21,528 bases of DNA from Nitrospinae bacterium AH_259_B05_G02_I21 (GTDB lineage: Bacteria; JADFOP01). A program made the position numbers and the translations under genes. The notes beneath the pieces were generated by a model that did no database searches, was not told the DNA's origin, and was given only the letters and a program-made list of their open reading frames with translations. Positions 8,460-16,560 of this stretch are shown here, one piece after another; within the stretch, counting starts at the first letter, position 1, and the number at the start of each line of letters is the position of its first letter. The stretch is from contig JALLOF010000027.1 of assembly GCA_027717595.1 (NCBI GenBank), positions 1 to 21,528 on the forward strand, written 5' to 3'.

Positions 8460-9651
8460 ATGGGAGGCCTGACCGTCTACGGCACCGAGTGGTGTCCCGA
8501 TTGCCAAACCCTTAGCCAGTTTCTTGGAGCACATCGGTCCCGGTATCAATGGATCGATGTCGATCACGACGCGGGAGCCCGAACCTTTCTCGAGCAAGCT
8601 CACGGGGGGAAAACAAATCGTCCCCACCGTGGTCCTTCCGGACGGCTCTGTGCTGGGAAACCCCGCGCTCCATGAGGTGGCTGAGCGACTCGGGCTTCCC
8701 GCGGAGCCTCAGGCCCGATTTGCCGACGTGACCATCATCGGCGCCGGGCCGGCTGGGCTCTCGGCGGCGATCTACGCGGCGCGAGAGGGTCTCGAGACCG
8801 TCGTGCTGGAGAGAGGCACGCCAGGGGGCCAGGCCGCCCTCACCGATCAGATCGAGAACTATCCCGGATTTCCCGAAGGCATCGGCGGCATGGAGCTGTC
8901 CAACCAACTCAAGGCTCAGGCGGAGCGCTACGGGGTGGAGATTGTGCTGGCCGAGGCCGAGCGGATTGAGTCCGATGGCCCATATCGACTGGTGCGCACC
9001 GTAGGCAGCGAGGAGTCCAATTCGTGGGCGGTGCTCGTGGCCACCGGCTCCGATTATCGGCGGCTCGGTGTGCCGGGCGAGGAAGAGTTGATCGGCCGGG
9101 GGATCCACTACTGTGCCACGTGCGATGCGCCCCTCTATCAGGGTGAGGAGCTGGTGGCCGTCGGAGGCGGCAACACGGCGGCGGAAGAGGGGGTGTTCCT
9201 GACGAAATTTGCGCCCAAAGTCACCCTGCTGGTCCGAGGGGACAAGCTCGATGCCAGCAAGATCTTAGTTGATAAACTCATCTCATCGACGAAGGTCGAA
9301 GTGCGCTACCATACGGTGGTCAAGGAATTCCAAGGAGACGGGATGCTCACGGGTATTGTGGTGCAAGACACCGAGTCGGGCGAGGAGGAGACCATTCACC
9401 CCGCGGGGGCGTTCATCTTTATCGGCATGATTCCGAACACCCAATTCCTCGGAGACAAGATTGAGTTAGATGATTGGGGGTTCGTCGTAACGGAGGGCAA
9501 CTTACAGACCACCATACCGGGCGTGTTCGCCTGCGGGGATGTTCGTGCCGGGAGCACCAAACAGGTAGCCAGTGCCGTTGGAGAGGGTGCCACGGCTGCC
9601 CTCATGATTCGGGAGTATCTAAAGGCTAGGGCCGATCAATTTGTGGCGTAA
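8460..9651 (+). CDS. glutaredoxin-thioredoxin reductase fusion, frameshifted
   Basis: An FAD/NADPH-dependent thioredoxin reductase with an N-terminal glutaredoxin-like domain, which would pass electrons from NADPH to a dithiol domain in the cytosol. The glutaredoxin part starts MGGLTVYGTEWCPDC (redox C12, C15) and resumes in the next frame as GGKQIVPTVVLPDG (cis-Pro site). The reductase shows the FAD motif GAGPAGLSAAIYAA, the redox centre CATCDAP, the NADPH motif GGGNTAAEEG and the terminal GVFACGDVRAG. The two frames meet at G6A4 (8604-8613), where removing one base restores HGGKQIVP. The start ATG 8460 has AAGGAG 6 nt upstream. If the extra base is real, only a fragment opening within 8524-8620 could be translated. 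Only 22 nt separate it from the next gene, so the two probably form a redox operon. Confidence 0.85.
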
Positions 9652-9673
9652 CCTCGCCTGAAAGGAGGGAGCA

Positions 9674-9928
9674 ATGGAGAAAGTAACGGTCTATTCTACT
9701 CCCACCTGACCCCACTGCACCACGGCGAAAGAGTTCCTTTCGCAAAAGGGGGTCGCCTTTACTGAGCATGATGTCAGTCAGGATCGAGAAGCCCTTGAGG
9801 AGATGGTCAAGATATCCGGAGCGCGCAGCGTTCCAGTAATCGTCGTCTGTGAGGAGGTGATGGTGGGGTTCGACCCGGCCCGCCTCGAGCAGGCCCTGAC
9901 GTGCATGGATCAACGGTCCGAGGTCTAG
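9674..9928 (+). CDS. selenocysteine-containing glutaredoxin (UxxC), TGA-decoded
   Basis: An 84-residue NrdH/glutaredoxin-like thiol oxidoreductase if the in-frame TGA at 9707-9709 (codon 12) is read as selenocysteine. The protein starts MEKVTVYSTPT, then Sec, then PHCTTAKEFL. The TGA falls exactly on the first Cys of the CPxC active site, and the resolving Cys is present three residues later. Downstream coding is intact: VAFTEHDVS, the cis-Pro segment ARSVPVIVV and the GFDPARLEQAL tail. AAAGGAGGGAG is an excellent Shine-Dalgarno sequence. A SECIS-like hairpin follows the TGA. The thioredoxin reductase upstream is a natural electron donor. UxxC glutaredoxins are known in some Geobacter-type bacteria. 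The alternative is a nonsense mutation, which is less likely given the position and hairpin. Standard gene callers would miss or split this gene. Confidence 0.82.
9707..9754 (+). promoter_or_regulatory. bacterial SECIS-like stem-loop
   Basis: A perfect 7-bp upper stem pairs GCGAAAG (9725-9731) with CTTTCGC (9737-9743) around the loop AGTTC, whose second base is G. The loop begins 22 nt after the TGA, inside the usual bacterial spacing of roughly 16-37 nt. A lower 6-bp stem pairs GACCCC (9708-9713, including the GA of the TGA) with GGGGTC (9749-9754), so the stop codon sits at the base of the structure as in E. coli fdhF. An 11/5 internal loop separates the stems. SelB binding is inferred. Confidence 0.72.
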
Positions 9929-10100
9929 ATGGGCGCTGACCGGTGTGGACGGTCCTCGTCGGCACGAGATGGGCTCGAGCACGATAACCCCTTCCATACC
10001 CCGGTGGTGGGGCATCACGCGGATCCGGTGAACGGTGGGAGCAGACTGCACGCCGCTTCGCGTTCACCAATCTACACAGGATGAAAGGGGCCGAGCGAGG

Positions 10101-10251
10101 AGCTATCTGCCGATCGAGAACTACGGAATTATCGGAGACCTTCATACAGCGGCCCTGGTGGGCATAAAGAGCTCGATTGACTGGCTCTGTTTTCCCTATT
10201 TCGACTCCCCCCAGCGTCTTCGCCGGCATCTTGGATGCCCCAGGGGTCGGT
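10101..10251 (+). pseudogene. GH15 glucoamylase/trehalase N-terminal remnant
   Basis: The frame from 10101 reads [20 protein letters not shown], then [14 protein letters not shown], the characteristic N-terminus of bacterial GH15 glucoamylase or trehalase-type proteins. After a run of six C (10207-10212) the homology continues one base later as [13 protein letters not shown], so one extra base breaks the frame. The remaining 550 or so residues expected of the family are absent, since the transketolase gene begins 70 nt on. No natural start codon with a Shine-Dalgarno sequence precedes it; the open frame begins at GTG 10035. It is a dead fragment, perhaps left by a deletion that fused the transketolase operon here. 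Confidence 0.75.
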
Positions 10252-10275
10252 CCAAAATATCAACCAAGAATGGCA

Positions 10276-10304
10276 TTGACCCCTTATTATTCAGTGATTA
10301 TGAA
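10276..10304 (+). promoter_or_regulatory. sigma-70-type promoter for transketolase operon
   Basis: TTGACC (10276-10281) and TATGAA (10299-10304) are separated by 17 nt, close to the consensus TTGACA and TATAAT. Transcription would begin near 10311, leaving a very short leader before GTG 10322. It lies in the A/T-rich strip between the GH15 remnant and the transketolase. Assignment is by eye. Confidence 0.45.
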
Positions 10305-10321
10305 AAAATGGGAAAAATAAA

Positions 10322-12352
10322 GTGAAAGATAAAACAACGGAGAGAGAGACCATCGATCAATTGTGTATTAACACCATTCGCACGCTTTCGATGGATGCGG
10401 TCCAGCGAGCTAATTCTGGGCATCCTGGGACCCCCATGGCGCTTGCCCCCGTCGCCTTCGTCCTGTGGGATTCCTTCATGCGACATAACCCACACAATCC
10501 CCACTGGCCCAACCGCGACCGTTTCGTGCTCTCAGCGGGGCATGCCTCCATGCTCTTGTACAGTACTTTGCATATCATGGGGTATGGGGTCACGCTGGAC
10601 GACATCATGCGCTTTCGGCAGTTGCACAGCCCGTGCGCGGGACATCCCGAATACGGCTTGGCCCCCGGCGTTGAGACCACGACGGGTCCGCTGGGCCAGG
10701 GCGTAGCTACGAGCGTGGGGTTTGCCATCGCGGAACGCTGGCTGGCCAACTACTTCAACCGCTCCGGCCACGGCGTTATCAACTACCGGACCTTCGCCAT
10801 CGCCGGCGACGGATGCATGATGGAGGGGATCTCCGGGGAGGCGGCCTCCCTCGCCGGACACCTGGGCTTGAATAAGCTCATCTGGATCTACGACAACAAC
10901 CGCATCACGATCGAAGGGAATACGGCCCTGGCCTTTAGTGAGGATGTGGCGGCCCGGTTCATGGCTTACCACTGGAACGTCCAACGGGTCGGCGATGCAA
11001 ATGATCTTGAAATGCTCAAGCTCGCGCTGCGGAGGGCCATGAACGAAACCGAACGGCCGTCGCTAATCATTGTGGACAGCCATATTGCCTATGGAGCTCC
11101 CACCAAACAGGACACCTCCGGGGCACACGGCGCGCCGCTCGGCGACGAGGAGGTTCGCGCAACCAAGGTCAATTACGGCTGGGACCCGGATAAGGAGTTT
11201 TACATCCCCGACGAAGTGCACCGATATCGAGAACAGGTCATCGAAAACGGACGCCAAGCAGAAGAAGAGTGGAAAAACACCTTTGCCCTCTACGCCCAGG
11301 CCTACCCGGAGCTAGCTGAACAATTTCAGTTAATCCAAGAGCGTAAGATGCCTGAGGGCTGGGATTGCTGTCTCCCAGAGTTTCCGGCTGATCCCAAAGG
11401 CCTGGCTGGACGCGAAGCCAGTAACAAGGTGTTGAATGCGATCGCCGAGCACATTCCCTGGTTCATGGGAGGCGCAGCCGATCTAGGCCCGTCGACCAAG
11501 ACCTACATCCAAGACGCCAGCAGTTTCGACAAGGAGAATTTCAGTGGGAGGAATTTCCACTTCGGGGTCCGCGAGCACGCCATGGGGGCCATTGTCAATG
11601 GGATGGCCTTGAGTAACCTCCGGCCCTATGCCGCCACGTTTCTCGTTTTTTCCGATTACATGCGGCCCGCCGTGCGCCTCTCGGCCTTAATGGAACAACC
11701 CGTCATTTACATCTTCACCCACGACAGTATCAGTATGGGCGAAGATGGCCCGACCCACCAGCCCGTCGAGCACCTCGCCTCCTTGAGGGCGCTTCCGAAT
11801 TTCGACGTCATCCGCCCGGCTGACGCCAACGAAATCAGCGTCTTGTGGAAGTATATTATGGAACTTCCGGACCGGCCGGTCGCCTTGATCCTGACCCGTC
11901 AATCGCTGCCCACGGTTGACCGGACGCGGTATGCGTCGGCCGAGGGGGCGCTGAAGGGGGCCTACGTCCTGGCCGACTCCGAGGGGATCCCAGAGGTAAT
12001 TTTGATTGGAACCGGCTCGGAGGTGCAGTTATGCCTGGGCGCTCACGAGCAGTTGATGGACGAAGGCATTCGATCCAGGGTCGTCAGCATGCCCTGCTGG
12101 AGTCTCTACGAACGCCAGGACCCGGCCTACTGGGAGGAAGTCTTGCCCCGTGCCGTGCGAGCCCGGGTCGCCGTGGAGGCGGGCTCGACCTACGGCTGGC
12201 GGCGATACACCGGCCGACACGATGACGGCAGCATTCTTGGCCTGAGGGATTTCGGTGCCTCCGCACCGATCAAGGACCTCTTAGTGGAGTTCGGCCTGAC
12301 GGTGGACGGGGTTGTGGAGATGGCAAAGGAGACGATTGCGAGACATAAATAG
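10322..12352 (+). CDS. tkt: transketolase
   Basis: A full-length thiamine-diphosphate transketolase of 676 aa. It transfers two-carbon ketol units between sugar phosphates in the non-oxidative pentose phosphate or Calvin pathway. The N-terminal domain has [20 protein letters not shown] and [17 protein letters not shown]. The ThDP motif runs from [19 protein letters not shown] to [10 protein letters not shown]. The pyrimidine domain carries [16 protein letters not shown], with the catalytic Glu, and [19 protein letters not shown]. The C-terminal domain (about 540-676) is present. The start is GTG 10322; no better in-frame start exists, since the nearby ATG 10309 is out of frame and stops at once. 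The next gene starts 30 nt downstream, so it is likely the first gene of an operon. Confidence 0.95.
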   Translation: MKDKTTERETIDQLCINTIRTLSMDAVQRANSGHPGTPMALAPVAFVLWDSFMRHNPHNPHWPNRDRFVLSAGHASMLLYSTLHIMGYGVTLDDIMRFRQLHSPCAGHPEYGLAPGVETTTGPLGQGVATSVGFAIAERWLANYFNRSGHGVINYRTFAIAGDGCMMEGISGEAASLAGHLGLNKLIWIYDNNRITIEGNTALAFSEDVAARFMAYHWNVQRVGDANDLEMLKLALRRAMNETERPSLIIVDSHIAYGAPTKQDTSGAHGAPLGDEEVRATKVNYGWDPDKEFYIPDEVHRYREQVIENGRQAEEEWKNTFALYAQAYPELAEQFQLIQERKMPEGWDCCLPEFPADPKGLAGREASNKVLNAIAEHIPWFMGGAADLGPSTKTYIQDASSFDKENFSGRNFHFGVREHAMGAIVNGMALSNLRPYAATFLVFSDYMRPAVRLSALMEQPVIYIFTHDSISMGEDGPTHQPVEHLASLRALPNFDVIRPADANEISVLWKYIMELPDRPVALILTRQSLPTVDRTRYASAEGALKGAYVLADSEGIPEVILIGTGSEVQLCLGAHEQLMDEGIRSRVVSMPCWSLYERQDPAYWEEVLPRAVRARVAVEAGSTYGWRRYTGRHDDGSILGLRDFGASAPIKDLLVEFGLTVDGVVEMAKETIARHK

Positions 12353-12382
12353 ACCGTGCGTGTGGTCTCTGAGGAGTGAATG

Positions 12383-15211
12383 ATGTCAAAAATTCATGAA
12401 GTGTCGAAGCTGGGACAGTCGATCTGGTACGATTATATCCGTCGATTGTTTCTCACCTCAGGTGAACTGCAGGCATTAATTGATGAGGGGCTGCACGGTC
12501 TCACCTCGAATCCGACAATCTTTGAGAAAGCCATCGCCGGTAGTGCTGATTACGACGACGACCTGAAACGCCTGGTGCAAGACGACCTCTTGGTCGAAGA
12601 CGTCTATGAAGCCCTCGCGCTGGATGACATCGCTCGGGCGGCTGATTTGTTCCGCCCCGTCTATGAGTCCACGGATGGCCTCGACGGCTATGTCAGCTTA
12701 GAGGTTAGTCCCACGTTGGCCCACAATACGACAAAGACCATTGCTGAAGCCCTACGTCTCTTTGCGGTGCTCCGTCGTCCCAATGTCATGATCAAAGTAC
12801 CGGCCACACCGGCTGGCATCCCGGCGATCACCACGTTGATTGGCTCCGGCTTGAACGTGAACGTCACACTGCTATTTAGCGTTGAGAATTACAAGGCGGT
12901 GGCGGAAGCGTACATCCAGGGGCTGGAACAATTAGCGGCTCTAGGGCCAACCGTTGAAGGGGGCCACACGGTCAATACGGTAGCGTCGGTCGCGTCCTTC
13001 TTTGTCAGCCGGGTCGATACAGCCATTGATGCGGAACTGAAGAAACTTGGGAACGAGGAGCTGCTTGGCACAATTGCCATCGCCAACACCAAAGTGGCGT
13101 ACGCCGAATTTCAGAACATCTTCCGTGGCGCTCGATGGGACCAACTGATCGCCAAAGGCGCTCGGGTGCAACGACTCCTATGGGGCAGCACCGGCACGAA
13201 AAATCCCCTCTATCCCGATACCCTCTATATCGATGCCCTGATCGGCCCTGAGACCGTCAATACGGCGCCGCCGGCAACGGTAAGGAGCTTCCTCGATCAC
13301 GGCACCGCGGCCCTCACCCTCACCGAAGGAGTGGATGAGGCCAATGACCGCCTGGCGCGCTTGTCCGAATTAGGCATCGATCTGGATGTAGTTACGCAAC
13401 GCTTGCAAGAAGACGGTGTGGTCGCATTTGTCCAATCGTTCGAATCGCTGATGGCCGCCATCTCCGAAAAACGGGATTGGCTGCTTGCCGACAAACAAGG
13501 CTACTCTGCCAGCCTCGGCGATTTACAATCCGAAGTCGATCAGGCGTTGACGCACATCACCGAGAACAACATCATGAGCCGCATCTGGGGCCGTGACCAC
13601 ACAGTCTGGCGTGAGGAGCCCACCGATATCAGCAATCGACTCGGCTGGTTACACAGTCCAGAAGTCATGATGGAGGCGGTGCCCGAGATCACCGCCTTCG
13701 TAGATGAGGTGCGCGCCGCCGGCTACACGCACGCGCTGCTTTTGGGCATGGGCGGCTCGAGCTTGGCGCCTGAAGTCTTCCGGTTCACCTTCGGCGTAAA
13801 GGACGGTTACCTGGATCTTGCGGTGCTCGATAGCACCGATCCCGGTGCGGTATTGGCCCACGCAAACGCGATCGATCCGGCACGAACGCTCTTTATCGTC
13901 TCGACAAAATCCGGCACTACGGTCGAAACCATCTCCTTCATGAAATACTTTTATTACAAGATGATCAATGTAGTGGGTGCCGAGCAAGCCGGGGACCATT
14001 TCGTGGCGATCACCGATCCAGGCAGCGGGTTGGAATATACGGCAATGGACTTGAACTTCAGAAAGATATTCCTCAATGACCCCACTATCGGGGGTCGCTT
14101 CTCAGCCTTGTCATACTTTGGACTCGTCCCCGCAGCGCTCATCGGCGTGGATCTGACGCTCCTGCTCAACCGGGCGATGACGATGGTCTGTAATGCTGAG
14201 GGCTGTAACTGTCCCGTGGCCGGCGATAACACGGCGGTCTGGCTGGGTGCTATCATGGGCCAGCTGGCAACCCGCGGGCGGGATAAAGTCACACTAGTGG
14301 TGTCGCCGCCCATCGCCCATTTCGGGGCCTGGGTCGAGCAGCTGATCGCCGAGAGCATCGGCAAAGAGGGCAAAGGAATCGTCCCCGTCGTGGGGGAAGC
14401 GATGGTGGCGGTGGATGCATATGCCCATGATCGCCTGTTTGTGTATCTCCACCTGGAGGGCGACGAGACGTACGATGCCAGTGTACAAGCCTTACAGGAT
14501 AGCGGGTATCCGGTGGTGCACCTGATTCTCCGGGACCGGTACGATTTGGGCGGCGAATTCTTCCGCTGGGAAATGGCGACTGCCGTTGCCGGGGTGTTTC
14601 TGGGAATCAATCCCTTCGATCAACCCAATGTCGAGGCGGCCAAAGCCTTGGCGCGCCAAATGGTTGCGACCTATCAAGAAGAGGGAAACCTGCCGGAGCC
14701 GCTCCCTTCGTTTGAGGCCTCTGGCATCACGGTCTACGGTGATGGGGCTGCAGCCAGCGTCGGCGAAGCGCTCAAGGATTTTTTGGCTCGGGCGCATCCC
14801 GGGGACGGCGAGGCGGCAGACCGCAGCTACGTCTCGCTTCAGGCCTATGTGAACCCGACGCCGGAGACCGATGCCATCCTCCAGGATTTACGCACGAAGA
14901 TCCAAACGCACTTGAAGATGGCGACCACGGTCGGGTACGGACCACGCTTCCTCCACTCCACCGGCCAACTGCACAAAGGCGACGCCGGCCATGGGCTCTT
15001 CATCCAATGCACGGCCGAGATGCCTGAAGACGTCGGCATTCCTGACGAAGCCGGAACCCACACCTCCTCCATCAGCTTCGGCGTGCTGAAACAGGCCCAG
15101 GCGCTCGGTGATCGCCGAGCCTTGTTGGACGCAGGTCGCAATGTGATTTGGTTCCATTTAGGGAGCGACCCTATACGGAGTTTGAAGACCTTATCTGAGG
15201 CCCTGGCGTGA
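12383..15211 (+). CDS. tal-pgi: bifunctional transaldolase / glucose-6-phosphate isomerase
   Basis: A 942-aa natural fusion. Residues 1-370 are transaldolase: GLTSNPTIFEKAIAGS, the Schiff-base Lys138 in NVMIKVPATPAG, and NVNVTLLFSVENY. From about 395 follows glucose-6-phosphate isomerase: MGGSSLAPEVFR, STKSGTTVETISF, ITDPGSGLE and RFSALSYFGLVPAAL. Transaldolase exchanges three-carbon units, and the isomerase interconverts glucose-6-P and fructose-6-P, so the fusion links the pentose phosphate pathway to glycolysis. Such fusions are known in several phyla, including cyanobacteria and Nitrospira-like bacteria. ATG 12383 is preferred over the adjacent ATG 12380 because GAGGAG then lies at 6 nt. 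The stop overlaps the next start by 4 nt (GTGA). Confidence 0.94.
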   Translation: MSKIHEVSKLGQSIWYDYIRRLFLTSGELQALIDEGLHGLTSNPTIFEKAIAGSADYDDDLKRLVQDDLLVEDVYEALALDDIARAADLFRPVYESTDGLDGYVSLEVSPTLAHNTTKTIAEALRLFAVLRRPNVMIKVPATPAGIPAITTLIGSGLNVNVTLLFSVENYKAVAEAYIQGLEQLAALGPTVEGGHTVNTVASVASFFVSRVDTAIDAELKKLGNEELLGTIAIANTKVAYAEFQNIFRGARWDQLIAKGARVQRLLWGSTGTKNPLYPDTLYIDALIGPETVNTAPPATVRSFLDHGTAALTLTEGVDEANDRLARLSELGIDLDVVTQRLQEDGVVAFVQSFESLMAAISEKRDWLLADKQGYSASLGDLQSEVDQALTHITENNIMSRIWGRDHTVWREEPTDISNRLGWLHSPEVMMEAVPEITAFVDEVRAAGYTHALLLGMGGSSLAPEVFRFTFGVKDGYLDLAVLDSTDPGAVLAHANAIDPARTLFIVSTKSGTTVETISFMKYFYYKMINVVGAEQAGDHFVAITDPGSGLEYTAMDLNFRKIFLNDPTIGGRFSALSYFGLVPAALIGVDLTLLLNRAMTMVCNAEGCNCPVAGDNTAVWLGAIMGQLATRGRDKVTLVVSPPIAHFGAWVEQLIAESIGKEGKGIVPVVGEAMVAVDAYAHDRLFVYLHLEGDETYDASVQALQDSGYPVVHLILRDRYDLGGEFFRWEMATAVAGVFLGINPFDQPNVEAAKALARQMVATYQEEGNLPEPLPSFEASGITVYGDGAAASVGEALKDFLARAHPGDGEAADRSYVSLQAYVNPTPETDAILQDLRTKIQTHLKMATTVGYGPRFLHSTGQLHKGDAGHGLFIQCTAEMPEDVGIPDEAGTHTSSISFGVLKQAQALGDRRALLDAGRNVIWFHLGSDPIRSLKTLSEALA

Positions 15212-15966
15212 TCAAAGCCTTTATCTTCGACCTCGACGGGACGTTGGTGCAGACGGAAATCCTCAAGGCCAAGTCGTACGGTCGGGCCGCGGTGGAACTC
15301 GCCCCGGACTGGTTCACAGAGGACGAAGTGATCGAGGCCTTTAAAGAGGTGGTGGGGCGTCCCCGCGAGGAAGTCGCCCAACGATTGATGCAACGGTTCG
15401 GGTTGGAAGACGCGGCGCGGGCTCGGCTGGATGCATTGCAGGTTTCCACCCCCTTCCAGGTGTTTCTTCAAGTGCGCATGGGGATCTACGAATCGATGCT
15501 TGCGGACCCTCAGGTGCTGCTCGATCATCTGTGCCCGGATAACCTTGCACTCCTCCAATGGGCGCGCCGCAATGGGTATCGAACGGGGTTGGCCACCATG
15601 TCCCATTGTCCCCAGGTGATGCGAGTGCTTGAAATATTGAATATCAGATCAGAGCTTGATTTTATTGCGACGCGCGATGACGTAGAGCATGGGAAACCCG
15701 ATCCAGAAATCTATACCCTCGTGGCTCGAGCTTTACAGGTTAGGCCCGAAGAGTGTCTCATTATTGAGGATTCCCTGACTGGGGTGAAAGCCGCCCTTGC
15801 CGCGGGAATGGGATGTATTGTTGTCACAACCGACTTTACCCGACGGAGCATCCACGAGAGTGGGCTGGTGGACAAGCGCTGGATTGTCGATCATCCGCCG
15901 GACTTGGAGTCCGTGGCAAAAGCCTTTATTAAAGAGAAAAAGACCTTGAGAGAGACCATCAGCTAG
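15208..15966 (+). CDS. HAD-superfamily phosphatase, beta-phosphoglucomutase-like
   Basis: A 252-aa HAD subfamily IA protein. Motif I is FDLDGTLVQTE (D8, D10), motif II the Thr/Ser of LATMSH, motif III the lysine in HGKPDPEIY, and motif IV IIEDSLTGVKAALAAGMG. It starts at a GTG overlapping the tal-pgi stop, so it is translationally coupled and probably acts on a sugar phosphate of the same pathway, for example as a beta-phosphoglucomutase or a phosphatase. The cap (about 17-100) is larger than in the HAD protein at 570-1262, and the two are not close paralogues. The 3' end overlaps the convergent small membrane gene by 8 nt. Family is secure; reaction is not. Confidence 0.88.
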   Translation: MIKAFIFDLDGTLVQTEILKAKSYGRAAVELAPDWFTEDEVIEAFKEVVGRPREEVAQRLMQRFGLEDAARARLDALQVSTPFQVFLQVRMGIYESMLADPQVLLDHLCPDNLALLQWARRNGYRTGLATMSHCPQVMRVLEILNIRSELDFIATRDDVEHGKPDPEIYTLVARALQVRPEECLIIEDSLTGVKAALAAGMGCIVVTTDFTRRSIHESGLVDKRWIVDHPPDLESVAKAFIKEKKTLRETIS

Positions 15967-16135
15967 GCTGGGGTGACGTACTAACGGGTGTGATTCGATT
16001 CCCCAGTCGAGATTCCTCCCCCGGCTTGAGCTCGCAGGCCTGCGAGGCAGAGGAGCCTCCAGCGCAACCGCACCCTTTTTTGTATAAGAGGGCGATGATG
16101 CCCACCGCCAATCCAATCCAAAGCGCCTCGATCAT
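15959..16135 (-). CDS. small Cys-rich membrane protein, paralogue 1
   Basis: A 58-aa protein, easily missed because of its size. It starts MIEALWIGLAVGIIALLYKK, a single transmembrane helix, then GCGCAGG with C22 and C24, and a third cysteine C34 (QACELKP). The rest is polar (GEESRLGNRITPV). GGGAGGAACGCC gives a strong Shine-Dalgarno sequence 6 nt from the ATG. A second gene at 18002 encodes the same first 27 residues with five substitutions and the same three cysteines. That two-copy conservation shows both are real genes. The CxC plus one more Cys may bind a metal or form a disulfide at the membrane, but no function is known to me. The last 8 nt overlap the end of the HAD gene on the other strand. 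Confidence 0.75.
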   Translation of the reverse strand: MIEALWIGLAVGIIALLYKKGCGCAGGSSASQACELKPGEESRLGNRITPVSTSPQPS

Positions 16136-16178
16136 GGCGTTCCTCCCTTCTTGAGCTTTCCACTAGCTAAGATCCACC
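16136..16178 (-). promoter_or_regulatory. conserved leader of small membrane protein 1
   Basis: The 43 nt before the ATG match the leader of the second paralogue (17959-18001) at 39 positions by eye, including AGTGGAAAGCTCAAGAAGGG and the Shine-Dalgarno sequence. This is as conserved as the coding part. It either reflects recent duplication or marks a regulatory leader. No classical promoter is evident inside it. Confidence 0.5.
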
Positions 16179-16208
16179 CTGAAACGTGGTCATACACTTG
16201 ACGGATCA

Positions 16209-16239
16209 GCCGCTTGTTCACGTCCGCTCCTCAAGCGGC
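16209..16239. promoter_or_regulatory. 8-bp inverted repeat between small genes
   Basis: GCCGCTTG (16209-16216) and CAAGCGGC (16232-16239) form a perfect 8-bp inverted repeat with a 15-nt spacer. It lies between the small basic protein gene and small membrane gene 1. No T-run follows on either strand, though TTTCCTT comes after it on the plus strand. It could be a weak terminator or an operator. Confidence 0.35.
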
Positions 16240-16241
16240 CT

Positions 16242-16289
16242 TTCCTTACTCACCTCTTTACATGCCGAGTAGCGAAAAAGGATTCCACC
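16242..16289. repeat. short direct repeat, copy 1
   Basis: It shares a CTCAC...TCTTTACATGCC core followed by an A-run and GGATTC with 16584-16630, roughly 75% by eye. Both copies lie upstream of minus-strand small genes. A CCCCTG/CAGGGG hairpin follows at about 16292-16310. Confidence 0.45.
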
Positions 16290-16347
16290 AAACCCCTGTG
16301 CGGTTCAGGGGGGAGCGGTTAAAGAAGAGATAGTCTTTGAAGGGTGG

Positions 16348-16560
16348 TCACTCTTTTTTCTCTGGACTAGGTGGATGTTCCTGGGAGAGACGAATCAGAT
16401 TACTCAGTCCTAGGGAATATTCGTGGTCTAAGGGGTCCAAGAAGAAAGACTCTTCCCAATCCAGGCGCCTCAGGCCTGATTGGACGTTAGCACGGCGGCG
16501 GCGCCTTTGGATAGTTCGAACAATTCGGTTAAAAACTTGCTTGATTCGCTTCATTTTCAT
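16348..16560 (-). CDS. small basic protein of unknown function
   Basis: A 70-aa protein. It starts MKMKRIKQVFNRIVRTIQRR and continues with a run of arginines (RRRRRAN). An acidic and aromatic middle follows (LDWEESFFLDPLDHEY), then a proline/glutamate tail. ATG 16560 is chosen over the in-frame GTG 16569 because AGGAG lies 8 nt upstream. The amphipathic, strongly basic N-terminus could bind nucleic acid or the membrane surface. No family is recognised. It lies inside the segment bounded by the two inverted small membrane genes, on the opposite strand to the sigma factor. Its good ribosome site and intact frame favour a real gene. Confidence 0.5.
   Translation of the reverse strand: MKMKRIKQVFNRIVRTIQRRRRRANVQSGLRRLDWEESFFLDPLDHEYSLGLSNLIRLSQEHPPSPEKKE

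Noticed and set aside
8598-8615. Programmed ribosomal frameshift in the thioredoxin reductase fusion
   Set aside because: The shift needed is forward by one base, the G6A4 tract does not give a -1 slippery heptamer in the zero frame, and no stimulatory element was evident. A mutation or read error is simpler.
9929-10081. 51-codon frame beginning ATG right after the selenoprotein stop
   Set aside because: No Shine-Dalgarno sequence, no recognisable motif, and it runs into the GH15 remnant; probably decayed sequence.
15984-16003. tRNA T-loop-like GATTCGATTCCCC
   Set aside because: No matching acceptor, D or anticodon arms nearby; it lies in the tail of the small membrane protein gene.
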